Positions 7,179 through 13,849 of a stretch of 16,308 nt of DNA are shown in pieces (position 1 is the first letter of the stretch; each line of letters starts with the position of its first letter). The stretch comes from CAZVCJ01 sp964625745 (GTDB taxonomy: Bacteria > Chloroflexota > Anaerolineae > VGOG01): positions 1 through 16,308 of the forward strand of contig CAZVCJ010000089.1 in the NCBI GenBank assembly GCA_964625745.1, in the 5' to 3' direction. The translations under genes and the position numbers were made by a program. A model generated the notes under the pieces. The model made no database searches. It was not told the DNA's origin and saw nothing but the letters and a program-made list of their open reading frames with translations.

Positions 7179-8612
7179 TCACCAATGTGTCCTCAACCAT
7201 GTCAGAAGACCATAGCGTTCATCAATCATAGTTTCAACTACTGCCCGCGGGTTCGGGGCAGTGAACCAATACGCGAGCGCATCGGTGACTGTGCCTATGT
7301 CGGGGTGAATCATGTTGGCAGCATAGGTAACCATGAGAAGCAAAGTGTAGGCCACACAGATCCCAGAAACCCCCAGAATCAAAGTCATGGGTCCACTCCA
7401 TCGGAGCACTCTTGTCAGATGAGGCTGCACCACGAAGGGGCGCTCCCGGGCCCAACCCAAAAGGGCAGCTAGCCCTAGCGCGAACACCGGGTATAAATCG
7501 GCCATTCGGCGCATACCAAAGCTCCAGCCAGCCCACCAATCTCTAACCGAAGCGTTCATTAGCGTTTGGATAACGAACATGGCGATCATGATTGAACTCA
7601 GACTTCGGTCCTTGTAGAAGAGAGGATATAGCCCACATAAGCCCAGAAGTGCAATCGGAGACCACATAAACAACCCTCGCCGCAAGGAGAATAATATCTC
7701 GGGGACAAACTTGGGGGCATGAAGTGAAAACCACGGGCTTTGCACCGATGCTGGCACCACAAATGGTGTTCCGAACATCAGGTACCAAGCGTAAGGAACG
7801 CTCCAAGCCAGAACCATAAAGCCCAAACTGAAGAAAACGAAAGATCGAATCCTCTTTGTCGCTAAAAGTAACACCCCAAAAGGCAAACCGTATAGTGCGG
7901 CTTGCCAGCGTATGGTGGTAGCCAACCCTAGCACCAAACCCATAACAAACCACCAGGTTGTCTGACTGCCACGGGTAATATAGAGATAGATCAGCAGGGT
8001 TAGTACAAACGCAGCTAGTGCATGGGTCATTGATGGCTCAATGGTACTGTAGTAGAGTTGGGATGTACCTAAGAAGGTGGCCAGGACAACGAATGCCGCG
8101 ATAGGATCCGAGACCCACCTCCGTGCCAGATAGAAGACCATAAGGGCTGTCAGGAGGGCATAAAAATTGGTCCCCATGGTCACGCCTAAGCTGTGGATCA
8201 AGATATCTCCCTGAAGTTGAAGGAAATAGGCATCATTGACGTGAACTATAGGTAACTTGTCCAGCCCAAGTGAAAGCCAGTAGAAAGGTCCCCAAAGGAA
8301 AGCGGCACCAAAGGGGAAGGATGAAGCATATTGCCCGGTGGGGGCATAGTAAAATGCCTGATATTTTACCAATGGTTGGTAATGTGCCATCTGATTGCCA
8401 AGGTCCAAATCGTGGTCCACGACTAAGGACTCCAGCCACATGTAATACGCAAGTCCATCACTCCGGATAATGGGCATGTCCAGCAAAACAAAGAAGCTCA
8501 ATAACGTGACGACGACGATGACGGCATAGCGAGTATTTTGGGAATCTGCAGACTTGGCTCTACCCTTCGAATTCTGTACCCTACCGGCCTTGTGGTCTAT
8601 CTGCTTGGCCAT
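7179..8612 (-). CDS. GT-C-type polytopic membrane protein, probable glycosyltransferase
   Basis: A 477-residue integral membrane protein from ATG at 8612, one base after the TAA of the upstream GT4 gene, with GGGGAAA in that gene's end as ribosome-binding site. A longer frame to 8726 lies wholly inside the upstream gene and is rejected. A basic cytosolic N-terminus (residues 1-28) precedes the first helix. IIRSDGLAYYMWL (D52) and DHDLDLGN (66-73) follow it, resembling the acidic first external loop of GT39-like proteins. Later it has QLYYSTIEPSMTHALAAF, ATTIRWQAALYGLPFG, RRGLFMWSPIALLGL and WAGWSFGMRRMADLYPVFAL, typical of a group of uncharacterised GT-C proteins in Chloroflexota and Planctomycetota. 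Local GC is low for the window (26 of 60 bases at 7801-7860), possibly reflecting a separate origin. Function is inferred from fold and context only. Confidence 0.78.
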   Translation of the reverse strand: MAKQIDHKAGRVQNSKGRAKSADSQNTRYAVIVVVTLLSFFVLLDMPIIRSDGLAYYMWLESLVVDHDLDLGNQMAHYQPLVKYQAFYYAPTGQYASSFPFGAAFLWGPFYWLSLGLDKLPIVHVNDAYFLQLQGDILIHSLGVTMGTNFYALLTALMVFYLARRWVSDPIAAFVVLATFLGTSQLYYSTIEPSMTHALAAFVLTLLIYLYITRGSQTTWWFVMGLVLGLATTIRWQAALYGLPFGVLLLATKRIRSFVFFSLGFMVLAWSVPYAWYLMFGTPFVVPASVQSPWFSLHAPKFVPEILFSLRRGLFMWSPIALLGLCGLYPLFYKDRSLSSIMIAMFVIQTLMNASVRDWWAGWSFGMRRMADLYPVFALGLAALLGWARERPFVVQPHLTRVLRWSGPMTLILGVSGICVAYTLLLMVTYAANMIHPDIGTVTDALAYWFTAPNPRAVVETMIDERYGLLTWLRTHW

Positions 8613-8613
8613 G

Positions 8614-9660
8614 TTATTTCCCCAGTAGCTGTTCAATCGTCCGATCCCAGGTGATATCCCGCACACGCTCATAGCCGGCCTCGCCCAACCGGCGACACAG
8701 AGCGCGGTCAGCATAGAGTTGGTCAATTTGCCCGGCTAGCATCTCTGGCTTGCCCGGAGGGACCACATAGCCCGTGACGCCGTCCTGCACAAACTCCAGC
8801 ACACCGCCGGAATCCGTCGCCGTCAGCACTGGCTTGCAAGACTTCATGGCCTCTACGGTCGCCAAGCCATAGTCCTCGTCGTAGGGACCGTAGAAAGTGG
8901 CGAAACAGTTGGCATACAACTCGATGAGCTGGTCGTCCGGCACGAAGCCGAGAAACTCCACCCGGTCGGCCACGCCGCGCTCCTGGGCCAGTCGTCTCAG
9001 GTTGTCCTCCTCTTCGCCCCGGCCGGCGATCAGGCATCGGACACCGCTGCGCACGTGGGCCATGGTCTCGATGATCAGGTTGACCCGCTTGAGAACATTC
9101 AGCCGACTTACGACGAGCAGGTAATCTCCATAGCCATCGCAGCGGTATCGGCCTTCGAGGGGTGGTGGCACATAGAGCGACTCGGCCCGGAGACCGTTGA
9201 AGCGCAACAGCCGGTCGGCGGTGTTGTGGGAGATCGTGAAGATGTGGCGCGACTCCGATATGGTCCGGGTATCCATCTCGTGGATGACCTGCCGTAGCCG
9301 GGTATCGGCTGGGTCGTTGGTGAAATGACTCCATTGGGTGCCAAAGAGATCGTAGGCCTGGCGAAATTGCTGGATGAGCCAGGTGACTTTGTTGGGGTGA
9401 CGCACGGCGAAGGCGGGAAACTTCAGGGGAATCACCATGTCAATCTTCTGTCCCTCACTCTCAGTGAGGTCAATCAGCCGCCACGCGAGGTAACCCTTCA
9501 ATATCTCCTCCTTGGGATACCAGCGGAACGGGATGCGGACCGTATCAACTTCGTAGCCACGGGCTGCCAGCTCCCGCTGCAGGCTCTCAGCGAGCGACTC
9601 CGCGCCGCCATAAACAAAGGGCGTCTGAGATGTGCAGATGACTATGCGTTTAACACTCAT
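8614..9660 (-). CDS. GT4-family glycosyltransferase (GT-B fold)
   Basis: A 348-residue cytosolic glycosyltransferase from ATG at 9660. An adjacent GTG at 9663 is possible, but GGAG about nine bases before the ATG favours the latter. The start overlaps the methyltransferase stop by 11 bases, so the two are probably translationally coupled. The N-terminus has IVICTSQTPFVYGGAESLAE. The donor domain shows VVSRLNVLKRVNLIIE with the donor-binding Arg/Lys (R186, K191), then RVEFLGFVPDDQLIELYANC, and an intact E-x7-E motif, EDYGLATVE (E262, E270). It ends with SGGVLEFVQDGVTGYVVPPG. All catalytic landmarks are present, so it should be active. It probably adds one sugar to a lipid-linked glycan on the cytosolic side; the donor cannot be identified. 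A GT-C membrane gene follows one base later. Confidence 0.9.
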   Translation of the reverse strand: MSVKRIVICTSQTPFVYGGAESLAESLQRELAARGYEVDTVRIPFRWYPKEEILKGYLAWRLIDLTESEGQKIDMVIPLKFPAFAVRHPNKVTWLIQQFRQAYDLFGTQWSHFTNDPADTRLRQVIHEMDTRTISESRHIFTISHNTADRLLRFNGLRAESLYVPPPLEGRYRCDGYGDYLLVVSRLNVLKRVNLIIETMAHVRSGVRCLIAGRGEEEDNLRRLAQERGVADRVEFLGFVPDDQLIELYANCFATFYGPYDEDYGLATVEAMKSCKPVLTATDSGGVLEFVQDGVTGYVVPPGKPEMLAGQIDQLYADRALCRRLGEAGYERVRDITWDRTIEQLLGK

Positions 9661-10918
9661 CACCGACCGTCTCCAACTCGTCTGGCGGGCGTTCAGCGAT
9701 GGCAGCGTAGTCCTGGTAGCCGAACAGCACCGCGTTCAGGCGCTCGATGTTGTGGTTAAGTCGTTGGATGCGCTCCTGCTCCTGAGGGCTGGCATCCGGA
9801 TCCACAGGGAGAGACATCAGCCGATCCTGGGGAGGCACCGGAGCCAGAAACAGGAATTGTATCTGCCAGAACCCCGCCCCTTCCAGTAAGAATCGCATGG
9901 CCTCAGGATGCACCGGGGTAACGTGAGAGAGATCAATGAGGTACCAGTTCGCCAGGGCCGTAAGACAACCTGGGTTGATGGTTTCAGCGATCAACCGTGC
10001 GCCTGGTTTCATCTTGAGATAGCAGAGCTCCAAAAGATACGCCAGGTTGGGGGGCGTGAGATGTTCCACCACCTGGGCCATGAACACGCCATCCAGGGAA
10101 CTGTCTGGCAGCCTGGTCAGGTACTCCAGCGCCTCGGCCTGCTCTACTGGCCGGCCTTGCTCTACAGCGTAGGCTACCATGTCCGGGTCCAGGTCTATGC
10201 CCCGGGCGCCGATTCCGTGCTCCAACAGCAGCTCCACGAATTCCCCCCGTCCACAGCCAATGTCTAACACATTTTGGCAATCTTGGAAATAATCCACGTA
10301 GGCTCGTTGGCGCTCTTTTACATTCTCTGGGCCACGATATTTCAGCCCCAGGCAAAAATGATCCATGGGTCGGATGGTCCGGTGGTCCTTGGTCAGGTGG
10401 TTGGCCGGTTGCTTGATGAGGGATGAGACCCCTTCGGTTCCGCTCGGGGCAGGCGCCTGACTGGCCACTGAGGAGGGAGCCCCCTCCTGCTTGAGCTTAC
10501 GCTCCAGACGTTGCAGCCGTAAGCGGGTAATCTCCTGTTCCTCTTGCTGCCCAGCACGAAGCTGAGCTAGACTAGCAGTGCTTTCCTCCAACACACGGGC
10601 CACCGCGGCATTGAACGCATTTTGTTGCTCTACGATAGGGGCGATGTACCATCGCAGCAGACGGCGCACCACCTTCTGGGTGGCGGCCGCGATTTTGGGC
10701 CACGCACCCGGTGGCCACTTCGGCCAGGCGATGGGTAGGTGGGGATTCACCGTTCGCGTGGCGCGGACCTCCGCCATAGCCATGCGGAGCTTGTCACTGC
10801 CTGGTGGGGCACCCATGCCCTGCCCCTCGGCCTCCAGCCTCCGACGTTGCCGGCGCACTTCCTCTTTCAGACGTTGCAGCACTTCTGCCACAGCGATTTC
10901 TCCATTGTTTTCGGACAT
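9650..10918 (-). CDS. SAM-dependent methyltransferase with N-terminal coiled coil
   Basis: A 422-residue protein from ATG at 10918, which has GAGG five bases upstream; a TTG at 10987 opens the frame further but has less support. The N-terminus (about 1-40) is a charged helix. A conserved segment with HLPIAWPKWPPGAWPKI (about 60-76) is followed by a long helix rich in Gln, Glu, Arg and Leu (about 95-147), a probable coiled coil. A repeat-derived linker follows (about 150-190). The class I methyltransferase domain then has motif I VLDIGCGRGEFVELL (D219), the acidic GIDLD (240-244) and QVVEHL (282-287). Such proteins often follow Wzt ATPases, where a terminal methyl can stop chain growth and signal export, as WbdD does for E. 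coli O9a. Here no kinase domain is present. The role as glycan-capping methyltransferase is inference; the fold is secure. Confidence 0.88.
   Translation of the reverse strand: MSENNGEIAVAEVLQRLKEEVRRQRRRLEAEGQGMGAPPGSDKLRMAMAEVRATRTVNPHLPIAWPKWPPGAWPKIAAATQKVVRRLLRWYIAPIVEQQNAFNAAVARVLEESTASLAQLRAGQQEEQEITRLRLQRLERKLKQEGAPSSVASQAPAPSGTEGVSSLIKQPANHLTKDHRTIRPMDHFCLGLKYRGPENVKERQRAYVDYFQDCQNVLDIGCGRGEFVELLLEHGIGARGIDLDPDMVAYAVEQGRPVEQAEALEYLTRLPDSSLDGVFMAQVVEHLTPPNLAYLLELCYLKMKPGARLIAETINPGCLTALANWYLIDLSHVTPVHPEAMRFLLEGAGFWQIQFLFLAPVPPQDRLMSLPVDPDASPQEQERIQRLNHNIERLNAVLFGYQDYAAIAERPPDELETVGDEC
10368..10411. repeat. GGTY-rich tract with about 8-nt period in a domain linker
   Basis: On the plus strand, GGT-starting units recur at roughly 8-base spacing (10368, 10376, 10384, 10391, 10399; GGCC/GGTT variants to 10411). 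It is translated on the minus strand as the linker KQPANHLTKDHRTIRP between the coiled coil and the methyltransferase domain. It looks like a degenerate tandem repeat rather than conserved protein sequence. Confidence 0.5.
10431..10454. repeat. Diverged copy of the CCTTCG element in a domain linker
   Basis: CCTTCGGTTC followed by CGCTCGGGGCAGG aligns with the element at 5703-5725 at 17 of 23 positions. It is translated in frame on the minus strand as PAPSGTEG within the linker before the methyltransferase domain, 19 bases from the GGTY-rich tract. Membership of the same family is probable but less certain than for the other two copies. Confidence 0.45.
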
Positions 10919-10923
10919 ACTTT

Positions 10924-10927
10924 CCTC
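10924..10927 (-). promoter_or_regulatory. Shine-Dalgarno fixing the methyltransferase start
   Basis: GAGG on the minus strand, five bases before ATG 10918, with a further GAGGAGG just upstream (10930-10936). This purine-rich block favours 10918 over the upstream TTG at 10987. Confidence 0.6.
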
Positions 10928-11030
10928 TACCTCCTCGATCAAAGGCAACCACCCACCTGGCTCAGCCTGGATTTCCGGCGGGAGCAAGTGAGTAACTACG
11001 ATTAAAGAAAGTTCAATCCTGTGGAAAGAT

Positions 11031-12314
11031 CTATTGGGAGACAGCGTCCCCAGGCGCTGGATTTAGCTCCCAGCGATGGGCAGGACGGAACACGCCGTCA
11101 TCCTTGAGCCGCGAGCGCACGGCGAAGGTGCAGTAGTGCAGGTGGTAGTCATAAGTGTAGCCGTAACTCGTGTGCACGGCCACGTCCAGGGTGTAGTTGC
11201 CTTCGATGAAGGCAAAGCTGTCGAAGGCTACGCGGATGATCCCTGCATCATCCAGATCATCGGTGGGGATGCCCTCGATGTCTGTGTTGGTGCCGTAGCA
11301 GTAGGTCCCATCGTCCCGGTAGATGCCGATGCCAAACACCGGCGTCTCGGCTGGACGATTGATCCGGTAGCCAATCTCGATGGCAGCGGGCTGGCCGCTC
11401 TCAAAGAGAAAGGTCTGCTCCCCGGCGCCGTCGAGGAGCCGAACGGAGGTGATCTCGATCTCCTGCGTCCCCCAGCGCTTCTTCACCCTCGCAGCCAGCA
11501 TCTCCTGGGAAGGCGCTTCGCCAGGGGGCACCTCTATCGGCGCGGTCTGTCGAGCAGCCAGATCGGCCCGCTCCTTCTCGTGCACCCGCATCAGGTAATG
11601 GTCCACCACCTCCCGTGCCAGCCCCTCGGCCTGAATCCGTCCTCCCTCCAGCCAAATGGCCGAAGAGCACAGGGTTCGCACCGTCTCCAGGTCGTGGGAG
11701 ACGAAGACGATGGTCACCCCCTGGCTCTTGAGCTCACCGATCTTGCCCAGGCATTTGTTCTGAAAAGCCTGATCGCCCACGGCCAGGATCTCGTCAATGA
11801 GCAAGATATCGGGATCAACGTGGATGGCTATGGCGAAGCCCAGGCGCATGTGCATGCCAGAGGAGTAGTGCTTGATGGGCACGTCAATGAACTTCTCCAG
11901 TTCCGAGAACTCGACGATGCTATCAAACTTGGCTCTCATCTCGTTTCTGCTAAAACCCAGCAGGGAGCCGTTGAGGTAGACGTTCTCCCGGCCTGTGAGG
12001 TCAGGGTGAAAGCCAGCCCCCAGCTCGATCAAAGCCGATACCCGACCCTGGACGACGACCTGGCCGGAAGTCGGCTCCAGGATGCGAGTGATGAGCTTGA
12101 GGACGGTGCTCTTCCCTGAGCCGTTAGGCCCAATGATGCCTACCGTCTTGCCGCGCTCTACAGCGAAGCTAACGTCCTTTAGCGCCCACAGTTCCTCCCG
12201 CGAGTTGTTCCGACCCTTGAGGAAGGCCAGGGCCGCCTCCTGGAAGGAACGCGCTCGTTCGTGGCGAAGGGTGAATCTCTTGGAAACGTTGTCGAATTGG
12301 ATGGCTACGGTCAA
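11031..12314 (-). CDS. wzt: Wzt-like polysaccharide ABC transporter ATPase
   Basis: Energises export of a lipid-linked surface glycan with a Wzm-type permease. From TTG at 12314 the protein has 428 residues (TVAIQFDNVSKRF after the initiator). GAGGAG lies six bases upstream. The frame can be read back to an ATG at 12368, but those 18 residues (GLRFTLHVLRFTF) are translated heptanucleotide repeat, so that start is rejected. Walker A is GPNGSGKST (62-70, K68). ALIELGAGFHPDLTGRENVY is the Wzt/TagH-type Q-loop region. The signature is YSSGM (150-154), Walker B ILLIDE (170-175) and switch H207. Residues about 284-414 form a C-terminal beta domain like Wzt_C, which in E. coli O9a recognises the modified glycan end. 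The methyltransferase gene follows after 112 bases. No permease gene is in the window, so the partner must be elsewhere. Confidence 0.92.
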   Translation of the reverse strand: MTVAIQFDNVSKRFTLRHERARSFQEAALAFLKGRNNSREELWALKDVSFAVERGKTVGIIGPNGSGKSTVLKLITRILEPTSGQVVVQGRVSALIELGAGFHPDLTGRENVYLNGSLLGFSRNEMRAKFDSIVEFSELEKFIDVPIKHYSSGMHMRLGFAIAIHVDPDILLIDEILAVGDQAFQNKCLGKIGELKSQGVTIVFVSHDLETVRTLCSSAIWLEGGRIQAEGLAREVVDHYLMRVHEKERADLAARQTAPIEVPPGEAPSQEMLAARVKKRWGTQEIEITSVRLLDGAGEQTFLFESGQPAAIEIGYRINRPAETPVFGIGIYRDDGTYCYGTNTDIEGIPTDDLDDAGIIRVAFDSFAFIEGNYTLDVAVHTSYGYTYDYHLHYCTFAVRSRLKDDGVFRPAHRWELNPAPGDAVSQ

Positions 12315-12320
12315 CGGAAT

Positions 12321-12326
12321 CTCCTC
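12321..12326 (-). promoter_or_regulatory. Shine-Dalgarno fixing the TTG start of the Wzt-like gene
   Basis: GAGGAG on the minus strand, six bases before TTG 12314. It sits right at the edge of the heptanucleotide hairpin, which shows that translation should begin after the repeat, not at the ATG inside it (12368). Confidence 0.65.
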
Positions 12327-12330
12327 AAAC

Positions 12331-12397
12331 GTGAAACGTAAAACGTGAAGCGTAAAACGTAAGCCCAAACATTACGTTTCACGTTTTACGTTTTCAC
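12331..12397. repeat. Inverted heptanucleotide repeat (ACGTTTY), hairpin-forming
   Basis: Left arm 12331-12355 consists of units such as GAAACGT, AAAACGT and GAAGCGT. Right arm 12372-12397 consists of ACGTTTC, ACGTTTT and ACGTTTT. The arms are complementary with one base insertion and one mismatch, leaving a loop of about 16 bases. It sits between the trans-sulfuration gene and the Wzt-like gene and overlaps the former's TGA stop. It could act as a transcript-end hairpin or attenuator, but there is no T-run typical of an intrinsic terminator. Confidence 0.8.
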
Positions 12398-13629
12398 ATT
12401 TTCATCGGCAGTTCAATTTGTCCCAATGCTTGGTCTAAGTCCGCGATGATGTCTTCAACATCCTCAATGCCCACCGACAGGCGCACCAACCCCTCGCCGA
12501 TGCCGATGGCAGCGCGCTCCTCCGGGGAAAGCGCGCGGTGTGAGGAGTGAGCCGGGTAAAGGGTCAGGCTGTAAACGTCGCCCAGGGTGGTGGCCGGCAA
12601 GACGAGTTTCAGGGCTTCCATGAAGTGGAAAACCTGGGCTTGGTCGGCACCAGCTATCTCAAAAGAGACCATCCCGCCGTAGCAGCCTTCTCGGAAGAGG
12701 CGAGTCGCCACGTCGTGTTGGGGATGACCGGGCAGGCCGGGGTAGTTCACCCTGGCGATCCTGGGATGCTCGGCCAGCCAGGTGGCCACCGCCGCAGCGT
12801 TGCGGCAGTGCTGGGCCATGCGCAGGGGCAGCGTCTTGAGGCCCCGCATGGTCAGCCAGGCCTGGTTGGGGCTCATGTTGCCGCCAGTCATCTTGATGAT
12901 CTCCCACAGGCGCTTTCGCCTCTCGGCGGAGGTGACCACTATCCCGCCCAGGACGTCGCCGTGACCGCCCAGGTACTTGGTCGAGCTGTGGACTACGTAG
13001 TCGGCGCCCAGGGTCAGCGGCCGGACGAGATAGGGGGTGGTGAAGGTGCTATCCACGATCACCTCGGCCCCGTGGGCGTGAGCCAGCTCGGCCACGGCCG
13101 GCACATCGGCTACCTTGAGCAGGGGATTGGAGATGGTTTCGCAGAACACGGCCCTGGGTTTTTCCTCGGCGATGGCCCGTTCCACCGACGCCAGATCAGC
13201 GATGTCCACGAAGCGCACCCGTATGCCCAGCGCAGTGAACAACCTGGCCAAAAGAGCGTAGCTGGCCCCGTAGACATCGCGAGCAGACACTACAGCCTGC
13301 CCAGCCTCCAGACCCGTGGCTAACAGCGCAGCGTGGACGGCCGCCATACCTGAAGCGAAGGACAGAGCCGCTGCGCTTCCTTCAGCCGCCTCGCCACCCT
13401 CCAGAATCGCCACTGCCTGCTCCAGGGCTGCATTGGTGGGAGTACCGAAGCGGGGATAGACGTAGCCCTCGCGCTCACCACCGAAGACCGCGTCTAGCTG
13501 CTCCATGCTCTCGTACAGGTAGCCGACCGAATTGTAGATCGGGGTCACTACCGGCGTGAAATCGGGCCGTGGGCCACGCTCCCCGGCGTGCACGGCTTGA
13601 GTGAAGATGCTTGGCTTATTTGTTGACAT
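12394..13629 (-). CDS. PLP-dependent trans-sulfuration enzyme (cystathionine gamma-lyase/synthase family)
   Basis: A 411-residue Cys/Met-metabolism enzyme acting in the cytosol on cystathionine or O-acyl-homoserine. Key residues are visible: YVYPRFGTPT (Y58, R60, which bind the PLP phosphate of the neighbouring subunit), FASGM (S93-M95), the PLP-stacking Tyr in DVYGASY (Y120), D193 in VDSTF (PLP nitrogen), and the Schiff-base lysine K218 in HSSTKYLGGHGD. The position after the stacking Tyr-Gly is Ala, where methionine gamma-lyases carry Cys (YGCT), so that activity is less likely. Gamma-lyase and gamma-synthase cannot be separated by eye. The start ATG has AGGAG nine bases upstream. It lies between mtaB and the glycan cluster and shares their strand, but is separated by a MITE-like element on one side and a hairpin repeat on the other, so it may be transcribed separately. 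Confidence 0.92.
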   Translation of the reverse strand: MSTNKPSIFTQAVHAGERGPRPDFTPVVTPIYNSVGYLYESMEQLDAVFGGEREGYVYPRFGTPTNAALEQAVAILEGGEAAEGSAAALSFASGMAAVHAALLATGLEAGQAVVSARDVYGASYALLARLFTALGIRVRFVDIADLASVERAIAEEKPRAVFCETISNPLLKVADVPAVAELAHAHGAEVIVDSTFTTPYLVRPLTLGADYVVHSSTKYLGGHGDVLGGIVVTSAERRKRLWEIIKMTGGNMSPNQAWLTMRGLKTLPLRMAQHCRNAAAVATWLAEHPRIARVNYPGLPGHPQHDVATRLFREGCYGGMVSFEIAGADQAQVFHFMEALKLVLPATTLGDVYSLTLYPAHSSHRALSPEERAAIGIGEGLVRLSVGIEDVEDIIADLDQALGQIELPMKM

Positions 13630-13709
13630 TGTTCGTTTCTCCTAATTTCTAGTGCTGGTCCACATCCATAGTCTCCCTGTAGAGTGTTGTTGCGCTCAAG
13701 TGAGATGTT

Positions 13710-13796
13710 TGTGTCATTGCGAGGAGTGGTTTTTGCGACGAAGCAATCCCCAAATACAAGAGGGGGAGATTGCTTCGCTATGCTCGCAATGACACA
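13710..13796. mobile_element. 87-bp palindromic MITE-like element
   Basis: Terminal inverted repeats are perfect over 14 bases: TGTGTCATTGCGAG at 13710-13723 against its complement at 13783-13796. A second inner perfect pair is CGAAGCAATC (13739-13748) with GATTGCTTCG (13768-13777). This arrangement, CATTGCGAG... GAAGCAATC... GATTGCTTC... CTCGCAATGA, matches a dispersed repeat I recall from many bacterial genomes. It has no transposase. It occupies the 220-base gap between mtaB and the trans-sulfuration gene; the rest of that gap shows nothing I can name. The 9-base CCACATCCA occurs on both sides (13660-13668, 13808-13816) but too far out to be a clear target duplication. Confidence 0.8.
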
Positions 13797-13849
13797 CAGG
13801 AGGGTGACCACATCCAGATCGGTGCTTCGATAAATCCTCGAATTCGTTG

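Noticed and set aside
8613..8726. 38-codon N-terminal extension of the GT-C gene at 7179-8612
   Set aside because: It lies wholly inside the upstream GT4 gene in another frame; ATG 8612 directly follows that gene's stop and has a ribosome-binding site.
11076..12119. Plus-strand open frame of about 347 codons
   Set aside because: Antisense to the Wzt-like ATPase, whose Walker and signature motifs are intact; the predicted peptide has no recognisable domain.
12315..12368. 18-codon N-terminal extension of the Wzt-like ATPase starting at ATG 12368
   Set aside because: The residues are translated heptanucleotide repeat, and a Shine-Dalgarno six bases before TTG 12314 marks the real start.
12331..12397. 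CRISPR-like array
   Set aside because: Units are only 7 bases, contiguous and inverted around a centre, without spacers; the same applies to 16242-16306.
12547..13323. Plus-strand open frame of about 258 codons
   Set aside because: Antisense to the PLP enzyme with all its cofactor residues; no motif or start signal.
13660..13816. Target-site duplication CCACATCCA around the MITE-like element
   Set aside because: The two copies lie 41 and 11 bases outside the inverted termini, too asymmetric for a duplication generated by the element's insertion.
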